Shown here piece by piece: positions 18,189 through 27,332 of a DNA stretch of 64,000 bases. The notes beneath the pieces were generated by a model. That model was not told where the DNA came from. It ran no database searches and saw only the letters and a program-made list of their open reading frames with translations. Position 1 is the stretch's first letter, and each line of letters starts with the position of its first letter. The stretch is from Anaerobutyricum hallii DSM 3353 (GTDB taxonomy: Bacteria; Bacillota; Clostridia; Lachnospirales; Lachnospiraceae): contig NZ_ACEP01000106.1 in assembly GCF_000173975.1 (NCBI RefSeq), positions 31,998-95,997 on the forward strand. The letters run 5' to 3'. The position numbers were made by a program, and so were the translations under genes.

Positions 18189-19424
18189 ATGCCAGAAGAG
18201 AAGTATATGAGAAGAGCCATAGAGCTGGCGAAAAAAGGAAGCGGTCATGTGAACCCGAATCCATTAGTCGGAGCCGTTATTGTGAAGGATGGAGAGATTA
18301 TAGGAGAGGGTTATCACGAATGTTACGGACAGCTTCATGCAGAACGTAATGCGATAGCGAATGCCAGGAAGAGAGGCAATAATATTGAGGGAAGTACCAT
18401 TTATGTAACGTTAGAGCCTTGCTGCCATTACGGAAAGACACCTCCTTGTACAGAAGCAATTATTGAGGAGAAGATTGCAAGAGTTGTCGTTGGTTCTGAT
18501 GATCCGAATCCGCTGGTATCCGGTAAGGGATTTAAGCTTCTTCGTGAAAAAGGAATCGAAGTTATCCCACATTTCCTCAAGGAAGAATGTGATGCCATGA
18601 ATCATGTGTTTTTCCATTATATCAGTACAGGAACGCCTTATGTTGCAATGAAGTATGCGATGACTATGGACGGTAAGATTGCCTGCTATACTGGAGATTC
18701 CAAGTGGGTAACTGGAGAAGAGTCCAGAGCACATGTCCAGACACTTCGCAATCATTATAAAGGAATTATGGCTGGAATCGGAACAGTTCTTGCTGATGAC
18801 CCGATGCTCAGCTGTCGTATCGAAGGTGGAAGAGACCCGGTTCGTATTATTGCAGACAGCCATTTGCGGATTCCGATGGATTCTCAGCTTGTACGAACAG
18901 CGAAGCAACAGCCTCTTATCGTAGCCTGCCTGCCAGATGCCGATGAGACAAAGGCGGTGCAGCTTGAAGAAAAGGGTGTGGAAGTGTTAAGGATTCCGGG
19001 AATTGCGGTGAATGACTTTTCAGGAAGCAGTTCAGATTCAGTTTTAAAATATAAGGACAGACTTTTGGCAGATAATTTAGCAGATAATAATATTAGCAGA
19101 GAAGTCGATAGTGATATTATAGAAGAGAAGCAAAAAGAAGTAATTTCTCTGCCAGTTCTCATGAAGGAACTTGGAAGCCGTAAGATTGACGGTATTCTTT
19201 TAGAAGGCGGCGGACAGCTTAACGAGAGTGCATTGCAGGCAGGAATCGTACAGAGAGTATATTGCTACATTGCTCCTAAGATTTTTGGAGGTGCACAGGC
19301 AAAGACTCCGGTAGAAGGTCAGGGACTTGCGAAAGCTGCCGATGCATGGCATTTTACCAGAATAGGAATGCAGGAATTTGGGCAGGATATTCTTTTAGAA
19401 TATGAAAGAACAAAAGAAAATTAA
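18189..19424 (+). CDS. ribD: Bifunctional riboflavin biosynthesis deaminase/reductase
   Basis: 411 residues from the ATG at 18189, eight bases after CAGGAGG; a TTG 18 bases upstream lies before that site and is rejected. The N-terminal deaminase has the zinc motif 'HAERNAI' and 'EPCCHYGKTPPCTEAI'; the C-terminal reductase begins near residue 145 ('YVAMKYAMTMDGKIA') and contains 'GIGTVLADDP' and 'EGGGQLN'. A Ser/Asp-rich insertion at about 275-310 is longer than in B. subtilis RibD. It converts the GTP cyclohydrolase II product to the ribitylamino-pyrimidine phosphate. First gene of the FMN-controlled operon. Confidence 0.97.
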   Translation: MPEEKYMRRAIELAKKGSGHVNPNPLVGAVIVKDGEIIGEGYHECYGQLHAERNAIANARKRGNNIEGSTIYVTLEPCCHYGKTPPCTEAIIEEKIARVVVGSDDPNPLVSGKGFKLLREKGIEVIPHFLKEECDAMNHVFFHYISTGTPYVAMKYAMTMDGKIACYTGDSKWVTGEESRAHVQTLRNHYKGIMAGIGTVLADDPMLSCRIEGGRDPVRIIADSHLRIPMDSQLVRTAKQQPLIVACLPDADETKAVQLEEKGVEVLRIPGIAVNDFSGSSSDSVLKYKDRLLADNLADNNISREVDSDIIEEKQKEVISLPVLMKELGSRKIDGILLEGGGQLNESALQAGIVQRVYCYIAPKIFGGAQAKTPVEGQGLAKAADAWHFTRIGMQEFGQDILLEYERTKEN

Positions 19425-19440
19425 TAGAAAGGCAGGTTGT

Positions 19441-20109
19441 ATGTTTACAGGAATTATTGAGGAAGTTGGAGAAATCCAGAGCATCAAAAAAGGTGCGAAT
19501 TCCGCTGTCATTACAATTAAGGCAAATACTGTTTTAGGAGATCTGCATCTTGGTGACAGTGTGGCACTTAACGGTGTCTGTCTCACCGCAACATCCATCG
19601 GAAAAAATAATTATTCTGTAGATGTCATGCATGAGACATTAAGGCGAACCAATCTTGGCGAGTTGAAGAGTGGAAGTAAGGTTAATTTAGAGAGAGCGAT
19701 GGCGGCAAATGGACGCTTTGGCGGACATATTGTGGCAGGTCATGTCGATGGAACCGGAACTATTTCTTCCATGAAAAAGGATGATAATGCTGTATGGATT
19801 ACGATTGATACATCCGCAGCAATATTAAAATATATCATAAGTAAAGGCTCTATCACTATTGATGGAGTAAGTCTTACCGTAGCAAAGGTAGATAATAAGA
19901 GCTTTGCGGTTTCTGTCATTCCACATACGGGACAGAATACGACCCTTCTTGATAAAAAGCCGGGAGATACCGTAAATCTTGAGAATGATATGGTAGGCAA
20001 GTATGTTGAGAAGCTTCTTCAGTACGGAAGTATTCCTGCTGAGGAAGAAGAAGGCACGACTGAGAAAACAGGCATTACAATGGATTTTCTCATACAAAAT
20101 GGATTCTAA
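19441..20109 (+). CDS. ribE: Riboflavin synthase, alpha subunit
   Basis: 222 residues from ATG 19441; the canonical start 'MFTGIIEEVGEI' fixes the start site, and the longer frame from 19402 overlaps ribD and is rejected. The two internal lumazine-binding repeats are visible ('LGDSVALNGVCLTATSI' near 40 and 'KGSITIDGVSLTVAKV' near 135), each with its GHVDG-type partner ('VAGHVDGTG'). It dismutates two 6,7-dimethyl-8-ribityllumazine molecules to riboflavin. Start lies 16 bases after the ribD stop. Confidence 0.97.
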   Translation: MFTGIIEEVGEIQSIKKGANSAVITIKANTVLGDLHLGDSVALNGVCLTATSIGKNNYSVDVMHETLRRTNLGELKSGSKVNLERAMAANGRFGGHIVAGHVDGTGTISSMKKDDNAVWITIDTSAAILKYIISKGSITIDGVSLTVAKVDNKSFAVSVIPHTGQNTTLLDKKPGDTVNLENDMVGKYVEKLLQYGSIPAEEEEGTTEKTGITMDFLIQNGF

Positions 20110-20130
20110 TTAAGGGAGGACCTAAGATAA

Positions 20131-21336
20131 ATGAGCGACATTAAGTTTAACACAATCGAAGAAGCAATTGCTGATTTTAAAGCAGGCAAAATGGTTATCG
20201 CAGTAGATGACGATGATTTAGAGAATGAAGGTTCCCTTCTGGTAGCCGGCGAATTTGCCACACCAGAAGTTATCAACTTTATGGCAACCAATGCCAAAGG
20301 TTTGATCACTATGCCAATTTCTGAAGAAGTGGCAAGACAGCTTGGCTTAGAAGCCTTAATCTGGCAGGGTTCTGATGGAGAACCATCTGTATCTACAGTA
20401 TCTTTTGACAAGGCAGATGCTCCTACTGGAATTTCCGCACAGGATCGTTCTGCAACAGTTATCGCTGCGACAAAAGCAGATGCTAAGCCAGAAGATTTCC
20501 GTATGCCAGGTCATATGTTCCCTAAGGTAGCAAGACAGGGAGGCGTGTTAAAGAGAACTGGTTTTACAGAAGCAGCTGTAGATTTAGCAGTAATGGCCGG
20601 TCTTCGTCCAGTAGGTCTTTGTTGTGATATCCTCGACGAAGACGGATTCGTAGGCAAGCTTCCAGATCTTGTAGAATTTGCAAAGAAATACGACTTAAAG
20701 CTTATCACAATCGCTGATATGATTCAGTACAGAAGAAAGACAGAATGTTTCGTAAGCCGTGAAGCAGAGGCAGATTTCCCAACACATTATGGACATTTCC
20801 GTATTTTCGGATACATCAATAAGTTAAATGGTGAGCATCATGTGGCCATCGTAAAAGGTGACGTATCAGACGGTAAGCCAGTATTATGCCGAGTTCATTC
20901 TGAATGTCTTACAGGTGATGCATTAGGTTCTCGCCGCTGTGACTGTGGTCAGCAGTACCGCGCAGCCATCCAGATGATTGAAAAAGAGGGCAGGGGCGTT
21001 CTTTTATACATGCGTCAGGAAGGTCGTGGAATCGGTCTTATCAATAAGTTAAAAGCATACCAGCTTCAGGATACAGGAATGGATACCGTAGAAGCAAACC
21101 TTGCATTAGGATTCCCAGAAGACTTAAGAGATTACGGAATCGGCGCACAGATTCTTGCGGACTTAGGAATCAAAGAACTTCGTCTTATGACAAATAATCC
21201 GGCCAAAGTAGTTGGATTATCCGGATACGGCATCGAAATCGTAGAACGTGTTCCAATTATCATCGAGCCAAACTCAGATGACTTATTCTACCTGAAGACA
21301 AAACAGGAGAAGATGGGACATTATACAAAATACTAA
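20131..21336 (+). CDS. ribBA: Bifunctional DHBP synthase / GTP cyclohydrolase II
   Basis: 401 residues. The N-terminal 3,4-dihydroxy-2-butanone-4-phosphate synthase has '[14 protein letters not shown]'-like acidic metal motif (here '[13 protein letters not shown]'), with '[19 protein letters not shown]'. The C-terminal GTP cyclohydrolase II has '[19 protein letters not shown]' (zinc cysteines) and '[17 protein letters not shown]'. Both domains look intact. It provides both riboflavin precursors, from ribulose-5-phosphate and from GTP. ATG follows GGGAGG by twelve bases. Confidence 0.97.
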   Translation: MSDIKFNTIEEAIADFKAGKMVIAVDDDDLENEGSLLVAGEFATPEVINFMATNAKGLITMPISEEVARQLGLEALIWQGSDGEPSVSTVSFDKADAPTGISAQDRSATVIAATKADAKPEDFRMPGHMFPKVARQGGVLKRTGFTEAAVDLAVMAGLRPVGLCCDILDEDGFVGKLPDLVEFAKKYDLKLITIADMIQYRRKTECFVSREAEADFPTHYGHFRIFGYINKLNGEHHVAIVKGDVSDGKPVLCRVHSECLTGDALGSRRCDCGQQYRAAIQMIEKEGRGVLLYMRQEGRGIGLINKLKAYQLQDTGMDTVEANLALGFPEDLRDYGIGAQILADLGIKELRLMTNNPAKVVGLSGYGIEIVERVPIIIEPNSDDLFYLKTKQEKMGHYTKY

Positions 21337-21411
21337 ATAAAGCAGCTTGACCCGATCAGACTTTATAAAGAACAACTTGTTAAATATTTAAAATAAATGG
21401 AGGATAAAAAG

Positions 21412-21885
21412 ATGGCTTATCATGTAATCGAAGGAAAAGTAGTAGGTAAAAAAGAGAAAATCGGAATCGTATGTGCACGTTTCAACGAATTTATCGTATC
21501 TAAATTATTAGGCGGAGCAGTCGATGGTCTTGTACGTCACGGAATCTCCGAAGAAAATATCGACGTAGCATGGGTACCAGGAGCATTCGAAATTCCATTA
21601 ATCTGCGAGAAAATGGTTAAAACAGGAAAATACGATGCAGTAATCGCTCTTGGAACAGTAATCAGAGGTTCAACAAGCCACTATGATTATGTATGTAACG
21701 AAGTATCTAAAGGTGTTGCACAGGTTGGCTTACAGGCAGGCGTTCCAGTAATGTTCGGAATCCTTACAACAGAAAATATTGAGCAGGCAATCGAGCGTGC
21801 AGGAACAAAAGCAGGAAACAAAGGTTATGACTGTGCTGTAAGTGCAATCGAGATGATTAACCTTATTAAGGAAATTGAGAATTAA
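21412..21885 (+). CDS. ribH: 6,7-Dimethyl-8-ribityllumazine synthase
   Basis: 157 residues from ATG 21412, eight bases after GGAGG; the upstream in-frame ATG at 21397 overlaps that site. Motifs: '[17 protein letters not shown]', '[15 protein letters not shown]', '[16 protein letters not shown]' (with the catalytic His of the family) and '[20 protein letters not shown]'. It condenses the RibD product with the DHBP made by RibBA. Last gene of the operon; no terminator is evident, and MITE copy R2 begins 51 bases later. Confidence 0.97.
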   Translation: MAYHVIEGKVVGKKEKIGIVCARFNEFIVSKLLGGAVDGLVRHGISEENIDVAWVPGAFEIPLICEKMVKTGKYDAVIALGTVIRGSTSHYDYVCNEVSKGVAQVGLQAGVPVMFGILTTENIEQAIERAGTKAGNKGYDCAVSAIEMINLIKEIEN

Positions 21886-21936
21886 TTATATCTGTTTAAC
21901 TAGCAGTTGTTCCGTCTGATTTGTTTTTATAGCCTA

Positions 21937-22096
21937 GAGCATGTTTGAAAAATCATTCCTGCAATCTGCACATCCCAATTTGCGGTATATTTTGCCTTCA
22001 TTCAGTTGACGTAGCCCGCTACGCCGCCCTCATTCAGGCGAAATCTCCCACAAATTGTAACGCACATCTTTCAGAAAGCATTTTTCAAACACGCTC
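21937..22096. mobile_element. MITE-like element R2 (160 bp, TA flanks)
   Basis: Same element as R1, the same length, with only about five or six differences. TA at 21935-21936 and 22097-22098. It carries the internal hairpin GTAGCCCGCTAC also present in R1. It lies downstream of ribH, so R1 and R2 bracket the riboflavin operon in the same orientation. Confidence 0.75.
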
Positions 22097-22203
22097 TAAC
22101 GGTAGTAAATTAAAATACGGATATAGAGATTTTGAGTGATTAGAAATTTTTCCTTAAAAATAGCTTTTTGAGAAATAATCAGGAATAACTGCAAATATAA
22201 CAG

Positions 22204-22232
22204 TTGAACTTTTTTATTTCATGTATTATACT
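22204..22232 (+). promoter_or_regulatory. Sigma-A promoter of the DUF1858 gene
   Basis: TTGAAC (22204-22209), a 17-base spacer, TATACT (22227-22232). It lies about 180 bases before the start codon, giving a long leader that contains the cre-like GTAAAAACGCTTAC at 22267. Confidence 0.65.
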
Positions 22233-22413
22233 GAAATTCAGGCTTGCAAAAGTCAGAACAAAACAAGTAAAAACGCTTACCAATATTTTTAATATTTCTT
22301 TTAAAGAGCTTGAGGACATTAAAGACAGATATAATGAGACATAATATCAGTACAGCATACTTTAAAATGGTTAAGAATGCGTAGGCACGATATACGAACT
22401 GGAGGTATATATT

Positions 22414-22626
22414 ATGGCACAGCAGATTACAAAACAGACATTAATTGGCGAAATGCTTCAGATGGATATGGGAATTGCAGCAATCTTAATGGCAGCAGGA
22501 ATGCACTGTGTAGGATGCCCATCTTCTGCAATGGAAAGCTTAGAAGAAGCTTGCATGGTACACGGAATGGACGCTGATCAGGTATTAAAACGCGTAAATG
22601 ATTACCTTGCAAATAAGGATAAATAA
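22414..22626 (+). CDS. DUF1858 domain protein
   Basis: 70 residues, the usual size. The domain signature is 'IGEMLQMDMGIAAILMAAGMHC' (read in two parts) followed by 'VGCPSSAMESLEEACMVHG', with the conserved CxxC-like pair at Cys29 and Cys32. DUF1858 proteins are often annotated as hybrid-cluster-protein-associated disulfide proteins; a redox role is likely but not established. GGAGG lies eight bases before the ATG. It stands alone between a promoter and hairpin element B. Confidence 0.85.
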   Translation: MAQQITKQTLIGEMLQMDMGIAAILMAAGMHCVGCPSSAMESLEEACMVHGMDADQVLKRVNDYLANKDK

Positions 22627-22634
22627 TTCCTGAT

Positions 22635-22789
22635 TTGCCGCAGGCAAGGTAAACGCTCCCAAAGAGAGAAGAAGCCCTATATTTGTGACTCTATCACTGC
22701 GGGTTGAATGTTCGCTTAACGGCTCGCATTCAATCCTCGCTCTAAGGCCACAAATATAGGGCTTCTTCTCTCTTTGGGAGCTGTTTTTT
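22635..22789 (+). repeat. Long hairpin element B (alpha subfamily), terminator-like
   Basis: The preamble TTGCCGCAGGCAAGG starts eight bases after the DUF1858 stop. Perfect 33-base arms are at 22655-22687 and 22749-22781. The core reads TTTGTGACTCT...TCAC, then a GGTTGAATG/CATTCAATCC stem, then GGCCACAAA. The right arm is followed by TGTTTTTTG, so this copy could also terminate transcription. Confidence 0.9.
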
Positions 22790-22822
22790 GGCTGTTGGAG
22801 GTTTATTAGCTGTTAGAAAATT

Positions 22823-22925
22823 AGTTTATTCAGTTGACGTAGCACATTACACCGTCCTCATTCAGGAAAAATTCTCCACAAATTGTAACATACATCTTAC
22901 AAAAAGCATTTTTCAAAAACATTCT
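22823..22925. mobile_element. Decayed MITE-like element R3 (right two-thirds)
   Basis: Matches R1 from its CAGTTGACGTAGC segment to the right end, with many substitutions (for example AGCACATTACACCG in place of AGCCCGCTACGCCG). The left third is absent. It lies directly after hairpin element B. Confidence 0.65.
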
Positions 22926-23071
22926 AAAAAACAAAACTCGGAAAGCAATACTTCCTCGAAAAATCCTCAAATCCCTTTCCTCAGCATTTTCAGCTATACT
23001 ACAAGATAATACCGTTAAAATGCTGAAAAATCAGCTATAGATTTTTCAGTAACTTAAGCAACCCAAAAACA

Positions 23072-23197
23072 GAACTCCGAAAGATAAATAAAGCATATTT
23101 GTGGCCTGGGAGCAAGGTTTGGATGCGAGCGTTAAAGCGAACATTCAAACCGCCGCGACGAAAGTCACAAATATGCTTTATTTATCTTTCGGAGTTC
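23072..23197 (-). repeat. Long hairpin element C (alpha subfamily)
   Basis: Perfect 32-base arms at 23072-23103 and 23166-23197. In minus orientation the core reads TTTGTGACTTTCGTCGCGGC, an inner GGTTTG/CAAACC stem, then GCTCCCAGGCCACAAA. It lies 24 bases past the mecA stop and points the same way as mecA. The arm sequence differs from those of B, D, E and F. Confidence 0.9.
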
Positions 23198-23221
23198 GTC
23201 TATTTATAAGTCATTCCAAAC

Positions 23222-24088
23222 CTAAGCCAATTCCCCCAGCATCTCAACTGCATTCTCCTCCAGTATCGTCTCAAAATGCTCCCTAAAATACGCTGGTGTC
23301 GCATAAGAAGCAGAGATTCTCACGCCAAAATCAGCTGCGATATTGCAAGCACGGTGGAAAGTATCATTTTCGCTTTGTGTTTTGCGAAGAATCATATAAT
23401 AATTATTGGAAAAAGAATCTTTGTACAAAGAACTTTCTCCCTCAAAAAATGGAGCGAGGAAAGCGCCAAGCTGTGCTGCCTGTGAGAAATTCTGGAAAGA
23501 ATAGTACTGGCAGTCCTGTACAGAAGAACGGTTCTCCTTTTTCTTTCTCATGGCTTCCTTTTTAGCCTGAGCGATTGCCTGGGTAAATGGGGCAATCAGG
23601 TCTAATGCATCATCAATAGCAGAACGTTCTTTGGAAGAAGTGGAAGCATCAGAATCAGCATTGTCAAAATCAGAAGAAGGGCTGAATGGAAGAGGTTCAT
23701 CGTCCATATCTATATCGTCCTCATCGTCGAGGAAATCCATTTCTTCAAAATCGGTATCATCTATGTCAGAAAAATCTTCGTCAAATGAGTCATCCACATT
23801 TATTTTAGAGAATCTTGAAAAGCGAGTGTCAAGTTCGTCAGGATCCTCCACTTTAGTAACGACTAAAACAAGGCAGTCATTAGATATTGGAATAGCCTCT
23901 ATCATAAGTGGAATATTATCTGCTTCGAAACCGAGCTCAATAGATGCCTGCTGCATCATATCACGGAATAATTCTTTTGCTTTTTCAGAACCGTAGGCAA
24001 GTTCAGAAAGGTGAAGCTGTCTCTGGCTTAAATCTTCTTTACTTAAAGTGCAGCGTATTTGTGTGTCACTTAATTTCTCTAACTTCAT
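23222..24088 (-). CDS. mecA: MecA-family adaptor protein
   Basis: 288 residues from the ATG at 24088, chosen because GGAAGTGATT lies just upstream and 'MKLEKLSDTQIRCTLSKEDL' is the standard MecA N-terminus. The N-terminal substrate-binding part (1-90) and the C-terminal ClpC-binding part (about 205-288, 'YYSFQNFSQAAQLGAFL' and 'SLYKDSFSNNYYMIL') are intact. Between them is an acidic insertion rich in Asp and Glu (about 95-150), making it longer than the roughly 220-residue Bacillus protein. MecA delivers substrates to ClpCP. The minus-strand gene is followed by element C. Confidence 0.88.
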   Translation of the reverse strand: MKLEKLSDTQIRCTLSKEDLSQRQLHLSELAYGSEKAKELFRDMMQQASIELGFEADNIPLMIEAIPISNDCLVLVVTKVEDPDELDTRFSRFSKINVDDSFDEDFSDIDDTDFEEMDFLDDEDDIDMDDEPLPFSPSSDFDNADSDASTSSKERSAIDDALDLIAPFTQAIAQAKKEAMRKKKENRSSVQDCQYYSFQNFSQAAQLGAFLAPFFEGESSLYKDSFSNNYYMILRKTQSENDTFHRACNIAADFGVRISASYATPAYFREHFETILEENAVEMLGELA

Positions 24089-24151
24089 GAAATCACTTCC
24101 TTTTTCAAAAAATAATCTGTCAGCGGGTACAAATAAATGAATCTTAATCAC

Positions 24152-24636
24152 AAATCTACTTTTCTTTCATTTTTAGAATGTTTTTAGAATAGCTATTGCC
24201 GTGTATAAACAAATGGCAGCTGATTACAAATTATATAGTAGATTATATGTGGGCTGTGTAATAAGACAGCCGTTTATGTGCTGACAGATATCTGTGTGTG
24301 TATAGTATAAACATTATTCCCTAAACTGTAAAGTGTTAAAATGTGCCGCAGACAGCGGATTCTTGCACTTTAAGAAAAAGGAAAGAAAATTTTAGAGGAA
24401 AATATTGTAAAATAAAAACAAAAATGGTATAGTGTATCTGCGCCAGTATTTTCAGGCGAAGAAGAGACAGTATAATAAGGCGGCAGTAAGATACGAGTAT
24501 TTTTGATAATGAATATTCACAGGAGGATTGGTATACTATAACTACATTTTTTATGTAATCGGCAGGTATTATAAATTTTAAAAGCAGATTTCGGATGAAG
24601 CCTATTCCCAGATAATATTGTGAACCATAGTCATTA
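24152..24636. other. Gap between mecA and the amidase gene, no gene seen
   Basis: AT-rich, without a convincing reading frame on either strand. A GGCTGT...ACAGCC hairpin lies near 24251-24270. The mecA promoter is expected here. The right part of the gap is MITE copy R4. Confidence 0.5.
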
Positions 24637-24733
24637 GAGCAGGTTTGAAGAATCATTCCTGCAGTATACACACCTCGTGGCAAGAATGCCGGGGCATTCT
24701 TGAATTTGCAGAAAGCTTTTTTCAAACATACTC
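24637..24733. mobile_element. Short MITE-like element R4 carrying a 22-bp palindrome
   Basis: Left end GAGCAGGTTTGAAGAATCA and right end TTTTTTCAAACATACTC match the R1 termini, with TA on the left and TG on the right. The interior is the short form also seen in R5, interrupted by the palindrome CAAGAATGCC-GG-GGCATTCTTG (24681-24702), which recurs in reverse orientation at 38987-39008. Confidence 0.65.
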
Positions 24734-24816
24734 TGGAATAATTATTATAAAAGAATAAATAATACAGAAGAGGAAGGTTTTAATTTAGCAGATATTTGCT
24801 TTAGTTTAGGAGATAT

Positions 24817-25524
24817 TTACTGCGGATTAAAAGAAGGAGAATGTAGAAACTGCATGATTCCCATAGCAATTTGAAAGGCAGCTTTTTCTTGTATTGTCTC
24901 TTCTGTAATCATGGCAGCTTCTGATGGATTGGAAAGAAAGCAGACTTCTGCGATAACAGTTGGAGTATTATTATCACGAAGGAGGTAATAGTCAGTGTTT
25001 GCTTTAATTTTGCGATGGTTTTGGATGCCGGTAAGGTTTTGCATCTGTGCCTGAATAAGAGAAGCCAGACGCTTGCTGTCAGGGTTTTGCGGATGATAGA
25101 ATACCTGAGCTCCATGTGAGGAAGTATCAGGAAAGCTGTTTTGGTGTATACTTACTGCACAGTTTATTTGGCTTTCTTTGATAAGTGCTTTTCGTTTTTT
25201 TAAGTCGCTGGCTTTTTTATTAGAGGCATTCGAATCTGCTAAGCTGCAATCACTATTTCGGGTCAGGATAACTTTTACACCATTTTGTTCAAGAACTGAT
25301 TGACATTTTAAAGTGATGGCAAGGTTAATATCTTTTTCTTTTACACCGGAAGAACTGACCTTACCGGGATCATTTCCTCCGTGCCCGGCATCAAGAAGGA
25401 CACAGAAGTTTTCTGCTGACTGGAACGTAGCGTAGGAAAGTGCCGCATGGCCGATAAAGAATGCCCCAGCACAGAAGCATAGTAAGAATACGGACAGAAT
25501 GATGGGATGAGAGAGTAATTTCAT
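24817..25524 (-). CDS. N-acetylmuramoyl-L-alanine amidase (CwlD-like, Amidase_3)
   Basis: 235 residues from the ATG at 25524, about eight bases after AAGGAT. An N-terminal membrane segment or uncleaved signal is at residues 4-30. The zinc amidase motifs are 'LLDAGHGGNDPG' (His, near 45), 'AVSIHQNSF' (His, near 125) and 'VIAEVCFLSNPSEA' (catalytic Glu, near 190). Length and architecture, a single amidase domain with an N-terminal anchor, resemble CwlD, which with PdaA makes muramic delta-lactam in spore cortex. A general cell-wall amidase is also possible. Confidence 0.85.
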   Translation of the reverse strand: MKLLSHPIILSVFLLCFCAGAFFIGHAALSYATFQSAENFCVLLDAGHGGNDPGKVSSSGVKEKDINLAITLKCQSVLEQNGVKVILTRNSDCSLADSNASNKKASDLKKRKALIKESQINCAVSIHQNSFPDTSSHGAQVFYHPQNPDSKRLASLIQAQMQNLTGIQNHRKIKANTDYYLLRDNNTPTVIAEVCFLSNPSEAAMITEETIQEKAAFQIAMGIMQFLHSPSFNPQ

Positions 25525-25638
25525 AATGTTCATCCTTAATTTATCGTTTCTTTATTATGTATATGAAAGAGGTAAAAGCATCATAACCGATAAAAAGTGT
25601 CAAAATGCTGAAAAATGCCGATAAAAATGAGCCTATTT

Positions 25639-25667
25639 TTGACTTTATAGCCAAAACGTGATATGAT
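25639..25667 (+). promoter_or_regulatory. Sigma-A promoter of the sua5 gene
   Basis: TTGACT (25639-25644), a 17-base spacer, TATGAT (25662-25667), about 115 bases upstream of the start. Confidence 0.7.
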
Positions 25668-25785
25668 GCAAGGGTCAATTAATCTGTTTTTTAGAAATTG
25701 ACTTTATACATATTAAGTATGGGGACGCGGCCAGTCAGGCAGCGTTCGATTAATATATAAATATAATTACCAGAGGTGAACATTA

Positions 25786-26847
25786 GTGGAGACAGAATTA
25801 TTAAATATAGAGAAAGTATCGCCAGAGGAAAAAGCAGCAGCACTGAAAAAAGCTGGAGAGATTATCCGGGAAGGAGGCTTGGTTGCCTTTCCGACAGAGA
25901 CAGTCTATGGCTTAGGAGCAGATGCATTGAATGCGGAAGCGTCTGCGAAGATTTATGCGGCGAAGGGGAGACCGTCCGATAATCCTTTGATCGTTCATAT
26001 TCATGATGTTGATCAGGTGTATGAGATTGCGTCAGAGGTACCGGAAGCGGCGAAGAAGGTCATGGAGAAGTTCTGGCCAGGTCCATTAACAGTTATTTTA
26101 AATAAAAAGAGCTGTGTTCCAGATGGAACAACGGGAGGGCTTAAGACTGTTGCGATTCGTATGCCATCCCATCCGCTTGCTCGTGATTTTATCCGGGAGA
26201 GTGGCCGAATGATTGCAGCACCGAGTGCGAATACTTCGGGAAGGCCAAGTCCAACATTGGCATCTCATGTGTATGAAGATATGCAGGGAAGAATTCCATT
26301 GATTCTTGATGGAGGGGCTGTTGGAATCGGAATTGAGTCCACGATTATTGATATGAGTACAGATACCCCGACTATTTTAAGACCGGGATATATTACAAAA
26401 GATATGTTAGAAGAAGTGCTGCCTAAAGTGAATATTGATCCGGCAGTTACCGGACGTACTATGAAGAAGAATGTGGTAGCGAAAGCGCCGGGAATGAAGT
26501 ACCGTCATTATGCGCCAAAGGGACAGCTTACATTGGTAGAAGGCGATAGGGATAAGGTGATTGCCCGGATTAATGAACTTGTTAAGGAGAAAGAAGAAGA
26601 AGGACATAAGGTAGGAGTTATTGGAACAGATGAGACATTAGATTCCTATCATGCAGATATTTTAAGAAGTATAGGAAGTCGGCAGAAACCAGAAACTGTT
26701 GCGGCGAATCTTTACCGTATTCTTCGGGAATTTGACGATTTAGAATGTGATTATATGTATTCAGAGAGTTTTTTTGAGCAAGGTTTGGGGAATGCTATCA
26801 TGAACCGTATGCTAAAGGCAGCCGGATATCATCTGATTACGCTATAG
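25786..26847 (+). CDS. Threonylcarbamoyl-AMP synthase (Sua5/YwlC, two-domain form)
   Basis: 353 residues, starting at a GTG preceded by AGAGGTGA. The N-terminal YrdC domain (1-215) has 'GGLVAFPTETVYGLGADA', 'KGRPSDNPLIVHI', 'WPGPLTVIL' and 'PSANTSGRPSPT'. The C-terminal Sua5 domain runs from about 225, following the linker 'APGMKYRHYAPKGQL'. It makes threonylcarbamoyl-adenylate from threonine, bicarbonate and ATP for tRNA t6A37. In Bacillus the equivalent ywlC also sits near ywlE and the atp operon, and this order is conserved here. Confidence 0.95.
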   Translation: METELLNIEKVSPEEKAAALKKAGEIIREGGLVAFPTETVYGLGADALNAEASAKIYAAKGRPSDNPLIVHIHDVDQVYEIASEVPEAAKKVMEKFWPGPLTVILNKKSCVPDGTTGGLKTVAIRMPSHPLARDFIRESGRMIAAPSANTSGRPSPTLASHVYEDMQGRIPLILDGGAVGIGIESTIIDMSTDTPTILRPGYITKDMLEEVLPKVNIDPAVTGRTMKKNVVAKAPGMKYRHYAPKGQLTLVEGDRDKVIARINELVKEKEEEGHKVGVIGTDETLDSYHADILRSIGSRQKPETVAANLYRILREFDDLECDYMYSESFFEQGLGNAIMNRMLKAAGYHLITL

Positions 26848-26858
26848 GAGGGATCAGT

Positions 26859-27332
26859 TTGGATTATCGTAAGATTATTATTGTGGGAGAGAACAATATT
26901 GGCCGGAGCTTTATGGCAGAATGTATTTTACGGGGTATATTACAGAAGAGAAACTGCCAGAATATAGAGGTAGTTTCCAGAGGACTGGTTGTACTTTTTT
27001 CAGAACCTGTTGCTCCGGGAGCAGCAAAGATTTTAAGGGAAAAAGGCTATAGGATAGAAGATTTTCGTTCTTCCCAGCTCACAGACGAGGATCTTGCATC
27101 AGCAGATTTAGTGCTGGCTATTACAAAAGGACTCGCAGAGGAGATAAAGGAATCATTTGACGAGGCAACAAGCTGTATGTCAATTGGGACATTTATAGAT
27201 ACAACAGAAACAGAAGAGAGAATACCGGAAGTGACGGAGGAGAATCAGGAGACCTATCAGACCTGCTTTGATATATTGGAGCCTTTGATGGAAGCCGTTG
27301 CAGACCGGATTATCGGAGAACTTCTGGTATGA
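26859..27332 (+). CDS. Low-molecular-weight phosphatase-like protein lacking catalytic residues
   Basis: 157 residues, TTG start with AGGAGGG nine bases upstream. The fold is recognisable from the start ('KIIIVGENNIGRSFMAECIL') and from 'LREKGYRIEDFRSSQLTDEDL' and 'SADLVLAIT'. In the phosphate-binding loop the catalytic Cys is Gly10 and the second Cys is Gly15; only Arg16-Ser17 remain. The usual Asp-Pro general-acid motif near the C-terminus is 'IPEVTEE', also lost. So it should bind but not hydrolyse phospho-amino acids. It stands where Bacillus has YwlE, a protein-arginine phosphatase, and overlaps the next gene by four bases. Confidence 0.8.
   Translation: MDYRKIIIVGENNIGRSFMAECILRGILQKRNCQNIEVVSRGLVVLFSEPVAPGAAKILREKGYRIEDFRSSQLTDEDLASADLVLAITKGLAEEIKESFDEATSCMSIGTFIDTTETEERIPEVTEENQETYQTCFDILEPLMEAVADRIIGELLV

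Noticed and set aside
22267..22280. A cre (CcpA) site, GTAAAAACGCTTAC
   Set aside because: It is near the consensus, but lies in a leader with no other sign of catabolite control and deviates at two positions; too weak to call.
24336..24725. A 129-codon minus-strand frame
   Set aside because: It runs through MITE R4, lacks a ribosome binding site and has no recognisable protein features.
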